Notes: generated by a model from the letters alone, not told the origin. Counted from the stretch's first letter, positions 1-13,879 are shown. The stretch: DNA of 64,000 bases from Petrolisthes cinctipes (GCA_033782935.1 JAWQEG010001220.1:1736001-1800000); one strand, 5' to 3'. Made by a program: numbers and translations.

Positions 1-2307
1 GATCCAAAAATATCGAATTTTAGGGTGTTTTGGGCCTGAATTTGAGATCTCGACTTTGTGGACCTAAAATATCGATTTTTAGCATGTTTTGGGCCTATAT
101 TTTGAAAATATTCTAGCACTAAGTAGGCATGTACAGATCACTTCTGGGACCCAAAAATATCGAATTTTCGAGTGTTTTGAGCCTGAATTTGAGATATAAA
201 CGGGTACAGATAATGCATGCACATATCGACTTTGGACACTTCAAATATCGATTTTTAGCATGTTTTGAGCCTATATTTTGAAAAAATTCTAGCACTGAGT
301 AGGCATGTACAGATCGCTTCTGGGACCCAAAAATATCGAATTTTCGGGTGTTTTGAGGTTAAATTTGGGATATAAACGGGTACAGAAGATGCATTTACAT
401 ATATACTTTTGGGCACCTAAATATCGTTTTTCAGTATGTTTTGAGCCTGTATTTTGAAAATACTCTAACACGGAGTAGGCATGTACAGTTCGCTTCTGGG
501 ACCCCAAAATATCGAATTTTCGGGTGTTTTGGGCCTGAATTTGAGATATCGACTTTGGGCACCTAAAATATCGATTTTCAGCATGTTTTGGGCCTGTATT
601 TTGAAAATACTCTAACTAGGAGTAGGCATGTACAGATCGCTTCTGGGACCCCAAAATATCGAATTTTCGGGTGTTTTGAGCCTGAATTTGAGATATAAAC
701 GGGTACAGAAGATGCATGCACATTTCGACTTTGGACACTTAAAATATCGATTTTTAGCATGTTTTGAGCATCTATTTTGAAAAAATTGTAGCACTGAGTA
801 GGCATGTACAGTTCGCTTCTGGGACCCTAAAATATCGAATTTTCGGGTTTTTTGGGCCTGAATTTGAGATATTGACTTTGGGCACCTAAAATATCGATTT
901 TTAGCATGTTTTGGGCCAATATTTTGAAAATATTCTAGCACTAAGTAGGCATGTACAGATCACTTCTGGGACCCCAAAATATCGAATTTTCGTGTGTTTT
1001 GAGACTGAATTTGAGATATAAACGGGTACAGATGATGGATGCACATATCGACTTTGGTCACCTAAAATATCGATTTTGAGCATGTTTTGGGTCTGTATCT
1101 TGAAAACATTCTAACTAGGAGTAGGGATGTACAGATCGCTTCTGGGACCCAAAAATCCCGAATTTTCGGGTGTTTTGAGCCTGAATTTGAGATATAAACG
1201 GGTACAGAAGATGCATGCACATATCGACTTTGGACACTTAAAATATCGATTTTCAGCATGTTTTGGGCCTGTATTTTGAAAACATTCTAGCACTGAGTAG
1301 GCATGTACAGATCGCTTCTGGGACCCCAAAACATCGAGTTTTTGGGTGTTTTGGACCTGAATTTGAGATATCGACTTTGGGAACCTAAAATATCGATTTT
1401 TAGCATGTTTTGGTCCTATATTTTGAAAATATTCTAGCACTGAGTAGGCATGTACAGATCGCTTCTGGGACCCAAAAATATCGAATTTTCGGGTGTTTTG
1501 AGCCTGAATTTGAGATATAAACGGGTACAGATGATGCATGCACATATCGACTTTGGATACTTAAAATATCGATTTTTAGCATGTTTTGAGCCTATATTTT
1601 GAAAAAATTCTAGCACTGAGTAGGCATGTACAGATCGCTTCTGGGAACCAAAAATATCGAATTTTCGGGTGTTTTGAGGTTAAATTTGGGATATAAACGG
1701 GTACAGAAGATGCATCCACATATCGACTTTTGGGCACCTAAAAGATCGATTTTCAGTATGTTTTGAGCCTGTATTTTGAAAATACTCTAACACGGAGTAG
1801 GCATGTACAGTTCGCTTCTGGGACCCCAAAATATCGAATTTTCGGGTGTTTTGGGCCTGAATTTGAGATATCGACTTTGGGCACCTAAAATATCGATTTT
1901 TAGCATGTTTTGGGCCTATATTTTGAAAATATTCTAGCACTAAGTAGGCATGTACAGATCACTTCTGGGACCCCAAAATATCGAATTTTCGGGTGTTTTG
2001 AGCCTGAGTTTGAGATATAAACGGGTACAGATGATGCATGCACATATCGACTTTGGTCACTTAAAATATCGATTTTTAAGCTTGTTTTGGGCCTGTATTT
2101 TGAAAATACTCTAACACGGAGTAAGTAAGTACAGATCACTTCTGGTACCCCAAAATATCGAATTTTCGGGTGTTTTGAGCCTGAATTTGAGATATAAACG
2201 GGTACAGAAGATGCATCCACATATCGACTTTTGGGCACCTAAAAGATCGATTTTCAGTATGTTTTGGGCCTGTATATTGAAAATACTCTAACACGGAGTA
2301 GGCATGT
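1..2307 (+). repeat. Duplicated block, left copy (offset 5383 bp)
   Basis: The block from the window edge to about 2307 recurs at 5384-7690 with the same order of L and S units and only a handful of base changes. Examples are positions 50, 213, 510, 1477 and 2009. Similarity drops at about 2308, where GATCGCTTCTGGGACCCC is replaced by TTCGCTTCTGGGACCC in the other copy. The left end of the block lies outside the window. Confidence 0.93.
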
Positions 2308-2861
2308 ACAGATCGCTTCTGGGACCCCAAAATATCGATTTTTTGGGTGTTTTTGGAATGAATTTGAGATATAAACGGGTACAGATGATGCAAGCACATA
2401 TCGACTTTGGTCACTTAAAATATCGATTTTTAGCATGTTTTGGGCCTATATTTTGAAAATATTCTAGCACTGAGTAGGCATGTACAGATCGCTTCTGGGA
2501 CCCCAAAATATCGAATTTTCGGGTGTTTTGAGAATGAATTTGTGATATAAACGGGTACAGAAGATGCATGCACATATCGACTTTTGGGCACCTAAAATAT
2601 CGATTTTGAGTATGTTTTGGGTCTGTATCTTGAAAACATTCTAACTAGGAGTAAGGATGTACAGATCGCTTCTAGGACCCAAAAATACCGAATTTTCGGG
2701 TGTTTTGAGGTTGAATTTGAGATATAAACGGGTACAGAAGATGCATGCACTTATTGACTTTGGGCACCTAAAATATCGATTTTCAGCTTGTTTTGGTCCT
2801 GTATTTTGAAAATCTTCTAACACGGAGTAAGCAAGTACAGATCGCTTCTGGGACCCCAAAA
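2308..2861 (+). repeat. Satellite monomers, mixed L and S, no local duplicate
   Basis: About three L units and one S-like unit carry the GGGTCTGTATCTTGAAAA haplotype near 2610. The order of variants partly resembles 12.1-12.8 kb but not as a clean block copy. I see nothing other than satellite. Confidence 0.85.
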
Positions 2862-3768
2862 TATCGAATTTTTGGGTGTTTTGAGCCTGAATTTGAGATA
2901 TAAACTGGTACAGAAGATGCATGCACATATTGACTTTGGGCACCTAAAATATCGATTTTCAGCATGTTTCGGGCCTGTATTTTGAAAATACTCTAACTAG
3001 GAGTAGGCATGTACATATCGCTTCTGGGACCCAAAAATATCGAATTTTCGGGTGTTTTGAGCCTGAATTTGAGATATAAACGGGTACAGAAGATGCATGC
3101 ACATATCGACTTTGGACACTTAAAATGTCGATTTCTAGCATGTTTTGAGCCTATATTTTGAAAACATTCTAGCACTGACTAGACATGTACAGATTGCTTC
3201 TGGGACCCAAAATTATCAAATTTTCGGGTGTTTTGAGGTTGAATTTCAGATATAAACGAGTGCAGAAGATGCATACACATGTTGACTTTGGGCACCTAAA
3301 ATATCAATTTTCAGCATGTTTTGGGCCTGCATCTGAGTAGGCATGTACAGATCGCTTCTGGGACCCCAAAATATCGAATTTTCGGGTGTTTGGAGCCTGA
3401 ATTTAAGATATAAACGTGTACAGAAGATGCATGCACATATCGACTTTTGGGCACCTAAAAGATCGATTTTCAGTATGTTTTGGGCCTGTATTTTGAAAAT
3501 ACTCTAACACGGAGTAGGCATGTACAGTTCGCTTCTGGGACCCCAAAATATCGAATTTTCGGGTGTTTTGGGCCGGAATTTGAAATATCGTCTTTGGGCA
3601 CCTAAAATATTAATTTTTAGCATGTTTTGGGCCTATATTTTGAAAATATTCTAGCACTGAGTAGGCATGTACAGATCGCTTCTGGGACCCAAAAATATCG
3701 AATTTTCGGTTGTTTTGAGCCTGAATTTGAGATATAAACGGGTACAGAAGATTCATGCACATATCGAC
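2862..3768 (+). repeat. Block of about 0.9 kb, first copy (offset 1011 bp)
   Basis: This block shares rare marks with 3873-4779: AAACTGGTACAG, TTTCGGGCCTG, GACTAGACATG and the first M unit of the window (ending 3337, matching 4348). The mark GGAATTTGAAATATCG also pairs up. The block holds L, L, L, M, L+, S units. Confidence 0.85.
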
Positions 3769-3872
3769 TTTTGGGCACCTAAAATATCGATTTTGAGCAT
3801 GTTTTGGGTCTGTATCTTGAAAACATTCTAACTACGAGTAGGGATGTACAGATCGCTTCTAGGACCCAAAAA

Positions 3873-4779
3873 TATCGAATTTTTGGGTGTTTTGAGCCTG
3901 AATTTGAGATATAAACTGGTACAGAAGATGCATGCACATATTGACTTTGGGCACCTAAAATATCGATTTTCAGCATATTTCGGGCCTGTATTTTAAAAAT
4001 ACTCTAACTAGGAGTAGGCATGTACAGATCGCTTCTGGGACCCAAAAATATCGAATTTTCGGGTGTTTTGAGCCTGAATTTGAGATATAAACGGGTACAG
4101 AAGATGCATGCACATATCATCTTTGGACACTTAAAATGTCGATTTCTAGCATGTTTTGAGCCTATATTTTGAAAACATTCTAGCACTGACTAGACATGTA
4201 CAGAATGCTTCTGGGACCCAAAATTATCAAATTTTCGGGTGTTTTGAGGTTGAATTTCAGATATAAACGAGTGCAGAAGATGCATACACATGTTCAATTT
4301 GGGTACCTAAAATATCGATTTTCAGCATGTTTTGGGCCTGCATCTGAGTAGGCATGTACAGATCGCTTCTGGGACCCCAAAATATCGAATTTTTGGGTGT
4401 TTGGAGCCTGAATTTGAGATATAAACGGGTACAGAAGATGCATGCACATATCGACTTTTGGGCACCTAAAAGATCGATTTTCAGTATGTTTTGGGCCTGT
4501 ATTTTGAAAATACTCTAACACGGAGTAGGCATGTACAGTTAGCTTCTGGGACCCCAAAATATCGAATTTTCGGGTGTTTTGGGCCTGAATTTGAAATATC
4601 GACTTTGGGCACCTAAAATATCGATTTTTAGCATGTTTTGGGCCTATATTTTGAAAATATTCTAGCACTGAGTAGGCATGTACAGATCGCTTCTGGGACC
4701 CCAAAATACCGAATTTTCGGGTGTTTTGAGCCTGAATTTGAGATATAAACGGGTACAGAATAGGCATGCACATATTGAC
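3873..4779 (+). repeat. Block of about 0.9 kb, second copy
   Basis: This is the tandem partner of 2862-3768 at about 1011 bp. It is followed by a partial third copy in which the next M unit falls at 5182, only 834 bp further, so one S-plus-part has been lost or the unit rearranged. The bases 3769-3872 joining the two copies are one L+ monomer. Confidence 0.82.
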
Positions 4780-5383
4780 TTTGGGCACCTAAAATATCGA
4801 TTTTCAGCATGTTTTGGGCCTGTATTTTGAAAATACTCTAACTAGGAGTAGGCATGTACAGATCGCTTCTGGGACCCCAAAATATCGAATTTTCGGGTGT
4901 TTTGAGCCTGAATTTGAGATATAAACGGGTACAGAAGATGCATGCACATATCGACTTTGGACACTTAAAATATCGATTTTTAGCTTGTTTTGAGCCTATA
5001 TTTTGAAAATATTCTAGCACTGACTAGACATGTACAGATCGCTTCTGGGATCCAAAATTATCGAATTTTCGGGTGTTTTGAGGTTGAATTTGAGATATAA
5101 ACGAGTGCAGAAGATGCATACACATGTTCAATTTGAGTACCTAAAATATCTATTTTTAGCATGTTTTGGGCCTGCATCTGAGTAGGCAGGTACAAATCGC
5201 TTCTGGGACCCCAAAATATCGAATTTTCGGGTGTTTGGAGAATGAATTTGAGATATAAACGGGTACAGAAGATCAATGCACATATCGACTTTTGGGCACC
5301 TAAAAGATCGATTTTCAATATGTTTTGGGCCTGTATTTTGAAAATACTCTAACACGGAGTAGGCATGTACAGTTCGCTTCTGG
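4780..5383 (+). repeat. Satellite monomers L, L, M, L
   Basis: This is a partial third repeat of the preceding block. It ends at the boundary where the 5383-bp duplication restarts (GGGATCC at 5382-5388, matching the first bases of the window). Nothing other than satellite is visible. Confidence 0.85.
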
Positions 5384-7690
5384 GATCCAAAAATATCGAA
5401 TTTTAGGGTGTTTTGGGCCTGAATTTGAGATATCGACTTTGTGGACCTAAAATATCGATTTTTAGCATGTTTTGGGCCTATATTTTGAAAATATTCTAGC
5501 ACTAAGTAGGCATGTACAGATCACTTCTGGGACCCAAAAATATCGAATTTTCGAGTGTTTTGAGCCTGAATTTGAGATATAAACGGGTACAAATAATGCA
5601 TGCACATATCGACTTTGGACACTTCAAATATCGATTTTTAGCATGTTTTGAGCCTATATTTTGAAAAAATTCTAGCACTGAGTAGGCATGTACAGATCGC
5701 TTCTGGGACCCAAAAATATCGAATTTTCGGGTGTTTTGAGGTTAAATTTGGGATATAAACGGGTACAGAAGATGCATTTACATATATACTTTTGGGCACC
5801 TAAATATCGTTTTTCAGTATGTTTTGAGCCTGTATTTTGAAAATACTCTAACACGGAGTAGGCATGTACAGTTCGCTTCTGGGACCCCAAAATTTCGAAT
5901 TTTCGGGTGTTTTGGGCCTGAATTTGAGATATCGACTTTGGGCACCTAAAATATCGATTTTCAGCATGTTTTGGGCCTGTATTTTGAAAATACTCTAACT
6001 AGGAGTAGGCATGTACAGATCGCTTCTGGGACCCCAAAATATCGAATTTTCGGGTGTTTTGAGCCTGAATTTGAGATATAAACGGGTACAGAAGATGCAT
6101 GCACATTTCGACTTTGGACACTTAAAATATCGATTTTTAGCATGTTTTGAGCATCTATTTTGAAAAAATTGTAGCACTGAGTAGGCATGTACAGTTCGCT
6201 TCTGGGACCCTAAAATATCGAATTTTCGGGTTTTTTGGGCCTGAATTTGAGATATTGACTTTGGGCACCTAAAATATCGATTTTTAGCATGTTTTGGGCC
6301 AATATTTTGAAAATATTCTAGCACTAAGTAGGCATGTACAGATCACTTCTGGGACCCCAAAATATCGAATTTTCGTGTGTTTTGAGACTGAATTTGAGAT
6401 ATAAACGGGTACAGATGATGGATGCACATATCGACTTTGGTCACCTAAAATATCGATTTTGAGCATGTTTTGGGTCTGTATCTTGAAAACATTCTAACTA
6501 GGAGTAGGGATGTACAGATCGCTTCTGGGACCCAAAAATCCCGAATTTTCGGGTGTTTTGAGCCTGAATTTGAGATATAAACGGGTACAGAAGATGCATG
6601 CACATATCGACTTTGGACACTTAAAATATCGATTTTCAGCATGTTTTGGGCCTGTATTTTGAAAACATTCTAGCACTGAGTAGGCATGTACAGATCGCTT
6701 CTGGGACCCCAAAACATCGAGTTTTTGGGTGTTTTGGACCTGAATTTGAGATATCGACTTTGGGAACCTAAAATATCGATTTTTAGCATGTTTTGGTCCT
6801 ATATTTTGAAAATATTCTAGCACTGAGTAGGCATGTACAGATCGCTTCTGGGACCCAAAAATATCAAATTTTCGGGTGTTTTGAGCCTGAATTTGAGATA
6901 TAAACGGGTACAGATGATGCATGCACATATCGACTTTGGATACTTAAAATATCGATTTTTAGCATGTTTTGAGCCTATATTTTGAAAAAATTCTAGCACT
7001 GAGTAGGCATGTACAGATCGCTTCTGGGAACCAAAAATATCGAATTTTCGGGTGTTTTGAGGTTAAATTTGGGATATAAACGGGTACAGAAGATGCATCC
7101 ACATATCGACTTTTGGGCACCTAAAAGATCGATTTTCAGTATGTTTTGAGCCTGTATTTTGAAAATACTCTAACACGGAGTAGGCATGTACAGTTCGCTT
7201 CTGGGACCCCAAAATATCGAATTTTCGGGTGTTTTGGGCCTGAATTTGAGATATCGACTTTGGGCACCTAAAATATCGATTTTTAGCATGTTTTGGGCCT
7301 ATATTTTGAAAATATTCTAGCACTAAGTAGGCATGTACAGATCACTTCTGGGACCCCAAAATATCGAATTTTCGGGTGTTTTGAGCCTGAATTTGAGATA
7401 TAAACGGGTACAGATGATGCATGCACATATCGACTTTGGTCACTTAAAATATCGATTTTTAAGCTTGTTTTGGGCCTGTATTTTGAAAATACTCTAACAC
7501 GGAGTAAGTAAGTACAGATCACTTCTGGTACCCCAAAATATCGAATTTTCGGGTGTTTTGAGGTTAAATTTGAGATATAAACGGGTACAGAAGATGCATC
7601 CACATATCGACTTTTGGGCACCTAAAAGATCGATTTTCAGTATGTTTTGGGCCTGTATATTGAAAATACTCTAACACGGAGTAGGCATGT
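5384..7690 (+). repeat. Duplicated block, right copy (offset 5383 bp)
   Basis: This is the near-identical copy of 1-2307. Shared private changes include a TAAATATCGTTTTTC variant (421 and 5804) and GCATCTATTTTG (768 and 6151). It also shares ACATCGAGTTTTTGGG (1331 and 6714) and GTAAGTAAGTACAG (2122 and 7505). Together these show descent from one block, not chance resemblance of monomers. Confidence 0.93.
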
Positions 7691-7708
7691 ACAGTTCGCT
7701 TCTGGGAC

Positions 7709-8270
7709 CCAAAAATATCGAATTTTAGGGTGTTTTGGGCCTGAATTTGAGATATCGACTTTGTGGACCTAAAATATCGATTTTTAGCATGTTTTGGGCC
7801 TATTTTTTGAAAATATTCTAGCACTAAGTAGGCATGTACAGATCACTTCGGGGACCCCAAAATATCGAATTTTCGGGTGTTTTAAGCCTGAATTTGAGAT
7901 ATAAAAGGGTACAGATGATTCATGCACATATCGACTTTGGACACTTAAAATATCGATTTTTAGCATGTTTCGAGCCTATATTTTGAAAAAATTCTAGCAC
8001 TGTGTAGGCATGTACAGATTGCTTCTGGGACCCAAAAATATCGAATTTTCGGGTGTTTTGAGGTTGAATTTGGGATATAAACGGGTGCAGAAGATGCATA
8101 CACATGTTGACTTTGGTCACCTAAAATATCGATTTTCAGCATGTTTTGGGCCTGTATTTTGAAAAGACTTTAACTAGGAGTAGGCATGTACGGATCGCTT
8201 CTGGGACCCCAAAATATCGAATTTTCTGGTGTTTGGAGCCTGAATTTGAGATATAAACGGGTACAGAAGA
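7709..8270 (+). repeat. Six-mer repeat segment, first copy (offset about 1008 bp)
   Basis: The rare marks TTTCGAGCC, CACTGTGTAGGCATG (8004), GAACTTTAACTAGG-like ends and GTACGGATCG (8180) recur at 9013 and 9188. The segment contains S, L, L and L units. The rest of the unit (8271-8716) includes an M unit ending at about 8515. Confidence 0.85.
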
Positions 8271-8716
8271 TGCATGCACATATCGACTTTGGACACTTAA
8301 AATATCGATTTTTACCATATTTTGAAACTATATTTTGAAAACATTCTAGCACTGACTAGACATGTACAGATCGCTTCTGGGACCCAAAATTATCGAATTT
8401 TCGGGTGTTTTGAGGTTGAATTTGAGATATAAACGAGTGCAGAAGATGCTTACACATGTTCAATTTGGGTACCTAAAATATCGATTTTTAGCATGTTTTG
8501 GGCCTGCATCTGAGTAGGCATGTACAGATCGCTTCTGGGACCCAAAAATATAGAATTTTCGGGTGTTTGGAGCCTGAATTTGAGATATAAACGGGTACAG
8601 AAGATGCATGCACATATCGACTTTTGGGCACCTAAAAGATCGATTTTCAGTATGTTTTGGGCCTGTATTTTGAAAATACTCTAACACGGAGTAGGCATGT
8701 ACAGTTCGCTTCTGGG
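8271..8716 (+). repeat. Satellite monomers L, M, L+
   Basis: This spacer between the two 1008-bp partners carries the last M unit before a stretch of about 6.7 kb without M units. It has the standard haplotype GAGGTTGAATTTG, AACGAGTGCAG, ATGTTCAATTTGGG. Confidence 0.85.
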
Positions 8717-9279
8717 ACCCCAAAATATCGAATTTTAGGGTGTTTTGGGCCTGAATTTGAGATATCGACTTTTGGCACCTAAAATATCGATTTTTAGCAT
8801 GTTTTGGGCCTATATTTTGAAAATATTCTAGCACTAAGTAGGCATGTACAGATCACTTTGGGACCCCAAAATATCGAATTTTCGGGTGTTTTGAGCCTGA
8901 ATTTGAGATATAAACGGGTAGAGATGATGCATGCACATATCGACTTTGGACACTTAAAATATCGATTTTTAGCATGTTTCGAGCCTATATATTGAAAAAA
9001 TTCTAGCACTGTGTAGGCATGTACAGATCGCTTCTGGGGCCCAAAATATCGAATTTTCGGGTGTTTTGAGGTTGAATTTGGGATATAAACGGGTGCAGAA
9101 GATACATACACATGTTGACTTTGGTCACCTAAAATATCGATTTTCAGCATGTTTTAGGCCTGTATTTTGAAAAAACTTTAACTAGGAGTAGGCATGTACG
9201 GATCGCTTCTGGGACCCCAAAATATCGAATTTTCTGGTGTTTGGAGACTGAATTTGAGATATAAACGGGTACAGAAGAT
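8717..9279 (+). repeat. Six-mer repeat segment, second copy
   Basis: This is the partner of 7709-8270. Small losses distinguish it: CACTTTGGGACC at about 8856 lacks two bases of CACTTCTGGGACC, and GGGGCCCAAAATATCG at about 9037 is one base short. Confidence 0.85.
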
Positions 9280-9362
9280 GCATGCACATATCGACTTTTG
9301 GGCACCTAAAAGATCGATTTTCAGTATGTTTTGGGCCTGTATTTTGAAAATACTCTAACACG

Positions 9363-10185
9363 GAGTAGGCATGTACAGTTCGCTTCTGGGACCCAAAAAT
9401 ATCGAATTTTCGGGTGTTTTGGGCCTGAATTTGAGATATCGACTTTGTGGACCTAAAATATCGATTTTTAGCATGTTTTGGGCCTATATTTTGAAAATAT
9501 TCTAGCACTAAGTAGGCATGTACAGATCACTTCTAGGACCCCAAAATATCGAATTTTCGGGTGTTTTGAGCCTGAATTTGAGATATAAACGGGTACAGAT
9601 GATGCATGCACATATCGAATTTGGACACTTAAAATATCGATTTTTAGCATGTTTTGAGCCTATATTTTGAAAAAATTCTAGCACTGAGTAAGCATGTACA
9701 GATCGCTTCTGGGACCCCAAAATATCGAATTTTCGGGTGTTTTAAGGTTAAATTTGGGATATAAACGGGTACAGAAGATGAATTTACATATATACTTTTG
9801 GGCACCTAAAAGATCGATTTTCAGTATGTTTTGATCCTGTATTTTGAAAATACTCTAACACGGAGTAGGCATGTACAGTTCGCTTCTGGGACCCCAAGAT
9901 ATCGAATTTTCGGGTGTTTTGGGCCTGAATTTGAGATATCGACTTTGGGCACCTAAAAGATCGATTTTCAGTATGTTTTGAGCCTATATTTTGAAAATAT
10001 TCTAGCACTAAGTAGGCATGTACAGATCACTTCTGGGACCCCAAAATATCGAATTTTTGGTTGTTTTAAGACTAAATTTGAGATATAAACGGGTACAGAT
10101 GATGCATGCAAATATCGACTTTGGACACTTAAAATATAGATTTTTAGCATGTTTTGAGCCTCTATTTTGAAAAAACTGTAGCACT
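9363..10185 (+). repeat. Five-mer higher-order unit of 823 bp, copy 1
   Basis: From landmark 9512 the unit lengths are 176, 177, 147, 176 and 147, summing to 823. Private marks are TTCTAGGACCCC (9533 and 10356), ATTTACATATATAC (9781 and 10604), CCCAAGATATCG and AAAATATAGATTTTTAG. The unit resembles the L/S order of the flanking region and has no M unit. Confidence 0.92.
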
Positions 10186-11008
10186 GAGTAGGCATGTACA
10201 GTTCGCTTCTGGGACCCCAAAATATCGAATTTTCGGGTGTTTTGGGCCTGAATTTGAGATATCGACTTTGTGGACCTAAAATATCGATTTTTAGCATGTT
10301 TTGGGCCTATATTTTGAAAATATTCTAGCACTAAGTAGGCAAGTACAGATCACTTCTAGGACCCCAAAATATCGAATTTTCGGGTGTTTTGAGCCTGAAT
10401 TTGAGATATAAACGGGTATAGATGATGCATGCACAAATCGAATTTGGACACTTAAAATATCGATTTTTAGCATGTTTTGAGCCTATATTTTGAAAAAATT
10501 CTAGCACTGAGTAAGCATGTACAGATCGCTTCTGGGACCCAAAAATATCGAATTTTCGGGTGTTTTAAGGTTAAATTTGGGATATAAACGGGTACAGAAG
10601 ATAAATTTACATATATACTTTTGGGCACCTAAAAGATCGATTTTCAGTATGTTTTGAGCCTGTATTTTGAAAATACTCTAACACGGAGTAGGCATGTACA
10701 GTTCACTTCTGGGACCCCAAGATATCGAATTTTCGGGTGTTTTGGGCCTGAATTTGAGATATCGACTTTGGGCACCTAAAAGATCGATTTTCAGTATGTT
10801 TTGAGCCTATATTTTGAAAATATTCTAGCACTAAGTAGGCATGTACAGATCACTTCTGGGACACCAAAATATCGAATTTTTGGTTGTTTTGAGACTAAAT
10901 TTGAGATATATACGGGTACAGATGATGCATGCAAATATCGACTTTGGACACTTAAAATATAGATTTTTAGCATGTTTTGAGCCTCTATTTTGAAAAAATT
11001 GTAGCACT
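10186..11008 (+). repeat. Five-mer higher-order unit of 823 bp, copy 2
   Basis: This is the tandem copy of 9363-10185 with few differences, for example AAGTACAG for ATGTACAG at 10340 and ACACCAAAATATCG at 10861. The identity breaks at about 11009, where the S-to-L order changes. Confidence 0.92.
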
Positions 11009-13879
11009 AAGTAGGCATGTACAGATCACTTCTGGGACCCCAAAATATCGAATTTTCGGGTGTTTTGAGCCTGAATTTGAGATATAAACGGGTACAAATG
11101 AGGCATGCACATATCGACTTTGGTCACCTAAAATATCGATTTTCAGCTTGTTTTGGGCCTGAATTTTGAAAATACTCTAACACGGAGTAGGCATGTACAG
11201 TTCGCTTCTGGGACGCCAAAATATCGATTTTTTGGGTGTTTTTGGCCAGAATTTGAGATATCGACTATGGGCACCTAAAATATCGATTTTTAGCATGTGT
11301 TGGGCCTATATTTTGAAAATATTCTAGCACTGAGTAGGCATGTACAGATCTCTTCTGGGACCCAAAAATATCGAATTTTCGGGTGTTTTGAGCCTGAAAT
11401 TGTGATATAAACGGGTACAGAAGATGCAAGCACATATCGACTTTTGGGCACCTAAAATATCGATTTTGAGCATGTTTTGGGTCTGTATCTTGAAAACATT
11501 CTAACTAGGAGTAGGGATGTACAGATCGCTTCTGGGACCCCAAAATATCGAGTTTTTGGGTGTTTTGGACCTGAATTTGAGATATCGACTTTGGGAACCT
11601 AAAATATCGATTTTTAGCATGTTTTGGTCCTATATTTTGAAAATATTCTAGCACTGAGTAGGCATGTACAGATCGCTTCTGGGACCCCAAAATATCGAAT
11701 TTTCGGGTGTTTTGAGCCTGAATTTGAGATATAAACGTGTATAGATGAAGCATGCACATATCGACTTTGGACACTTAAAATATCGATTTTTAGCATGTTT
11801 TGAGCTTATAATTTGAAAAAATTCTAGCACTGAGTAGGCATGTACAGATCGCTTCTGGGACCCAAAAATATCGAATTTTCGGGTGTTTTGAGGTTAAATT
11901 TGGGATATAAACGGGTACAGAAGATGCATCCACATATCGACTTTTGGGCACCTAAAAGATCGATTTTCAGCTTGTTTAGGGCCTGTATTTTGAAAATACT
12001 CTAACACGGAGTAAGCAAGTACAGATCACTTCTGGGACCCCAAAATATCGAATTTTCGGGTGTTTAGAGCCTGAATTTGAGATATAAACGGGTACCGAAG
12101 ATGCATCCACATATCGACTTTTGGGCACCTAAAAGATCGATTTTCAGTATGTTTTGGGCCTGTATATTGAAAATACTCTAACACGGAGCAGGCATGTACA
12201 GATCGCTTCTGGGACCCCAAAATATCGATTTTTTGGGTGTTTTTGGCCTGAATTTGAGATATCGACTTTGAGCACCTAAAATATCGATTTTTTGGCATGT
12301 TTTGGGCCTATATTTTGAAAATATTCTAGCACTGAGTAGGCCTGTACAGATCGCTTCTGGGACCCAAAAATATCGAATTTTCAGGTGTTTTTGAGCTTGA
12401 ATTTGTAATATAAACGGGTACCGAAGATGCTAGCACATATCGACTTTTCGGAACCTAAAATATCGATTTTGAGCATGTTTTGGGTCTGTATCTTGAAAAC
12501 ATTCTAACTAGGAGTAGGGATGTACAGATCGCTTCTGGGACCCAAAAATACCGAATTTTCGGGCGTTTTGAGCCTGAATTTGAGATATAAACGGGTACAG
12601 AAGATGCATGCACATATCGACTTTGGACACTTAAAATATCGATTTTTAGCATGTTTTGGGCCTATATTTTGAAAATATTCTAGCACTGAGTAGGCATGTA
12701 CAAATCGCTTCTGGGACCCCAAAATATCGAATTTTCGGGTGTTTTGAGCCTGAATTTGAGATATAAACGGGTACAGAAGATGCATCCACGTTTCGACTTT
12801 TGGGCACCTAAAATATCGATTTTCAGCATGTTTTGGGTCTGTATCTTGAAAACATTCTAACTAGGAGTAGGGATGTACAGATAGCTTCTAGGACCCAAAA
12901 ATAACGAATTTTCGGGTGTTTTGAGCCTGAATTTGAGATATAAACGGGTACAGAAGATGCATGCACATAATATTGACTTTGGGCACCTAAAATATCGATT
13001 TTCAGCATGTTTTGGGCCTGTATTTTGAAAATACTTTAACTAGGAGTAGGCATGTACAGATCGCTTCTGGTACCCAAAAAAATCGAATTTTCGAGAGTTT
13101 GGAGCCTGAATTTGAGATATAAACGGGTACAGAAGATGCATGCACATATCGACTTTTGGGCACCTAAAAGATCGATTTTCAGTATGTTTTGAGCCATTAT
13201 TTTGAAAAAACTCTAACACGGAGTAGGCATGTACAGTTCGCTTTTGGGACCCCAAAATATCGAATTTTCGGGAGTTTTGGGCCTGAATTTGAGATATCGA
13301 CTTTGTGGACCTAAAATATCGATTTTTAGCATGTTTTGGGCCTATATTTTGAAAATATTCTAGCACTAAGTAGGCATGTACAGATCACTTCTGGGACCCC
13401 AAAATATCGAATTTTCGGGTGTTTTGAGCCTGAATTTGAGATATAAACGGGTACAGATGATGCATGCTCATATCGACTTTCGACACTTAAAATATCGATT
13501 TTTAGCATGTTTTGAGCCTATATTTTGAAAAAATTCTAGCACTGAGTAGGCATGTACAGTTCGCTTCTGGGACCTCAAAATATCGAATTTTCGGGTGTTT
13601 TGGGCCTGAATTTGAGATATCGACTTTGGGGACCTAAAATATCGATTTTAGCATGTTTTGGGCCTATATTTTGAAAATATTCTAGCACTAAGTAGGCATG
13701 TACAGATCGCTTCTGTGACCCTAAAATTTCGAATTTTCGGGTGTTTTGAGGTTGAATTTGGGATATAAACGGGTGCAGAAGATACATACACATGTTGACT
13801 TTGGTCACCTAAAATATCGATTTTCAGCTTGTTTTGGGCCTGTATTTTGAAAATACTCTAACACGGAGTAAGTAAGTAC
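11009..13879 (+). repeat. Satellite monomers, L and S mosaic without M units
   Basis: Segments resemble parts of 1.06-2.6 kb (for example 11.45-12.3 kb with the GGGTCTGTATCTTG unit followed by an S unit). The block order is not conserved over more than about 1 kb. One unit has an extra trinucleotide (CACATAATATTGAC at about 12963). Nothing other than satellite is visible. Confidence 0.85.

Noticed and set aside
5383..5388. BamHI-type GGATCC at the duplicated block start, as a possible cloning or insertion boundary
   Set aside because: It comes from a single-base variant of GGGACCC also seen elsewhere (for example near 5048). The flanking sequence is continuous satellite.
11009..13879. A possible further higher-order repeat pair matching 1.06-2.6 kb
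   Set aside because: Short stretches match, but the order of units breaks within about 1 kb and I could not define a constant offset, so I describe it only as mosaic.
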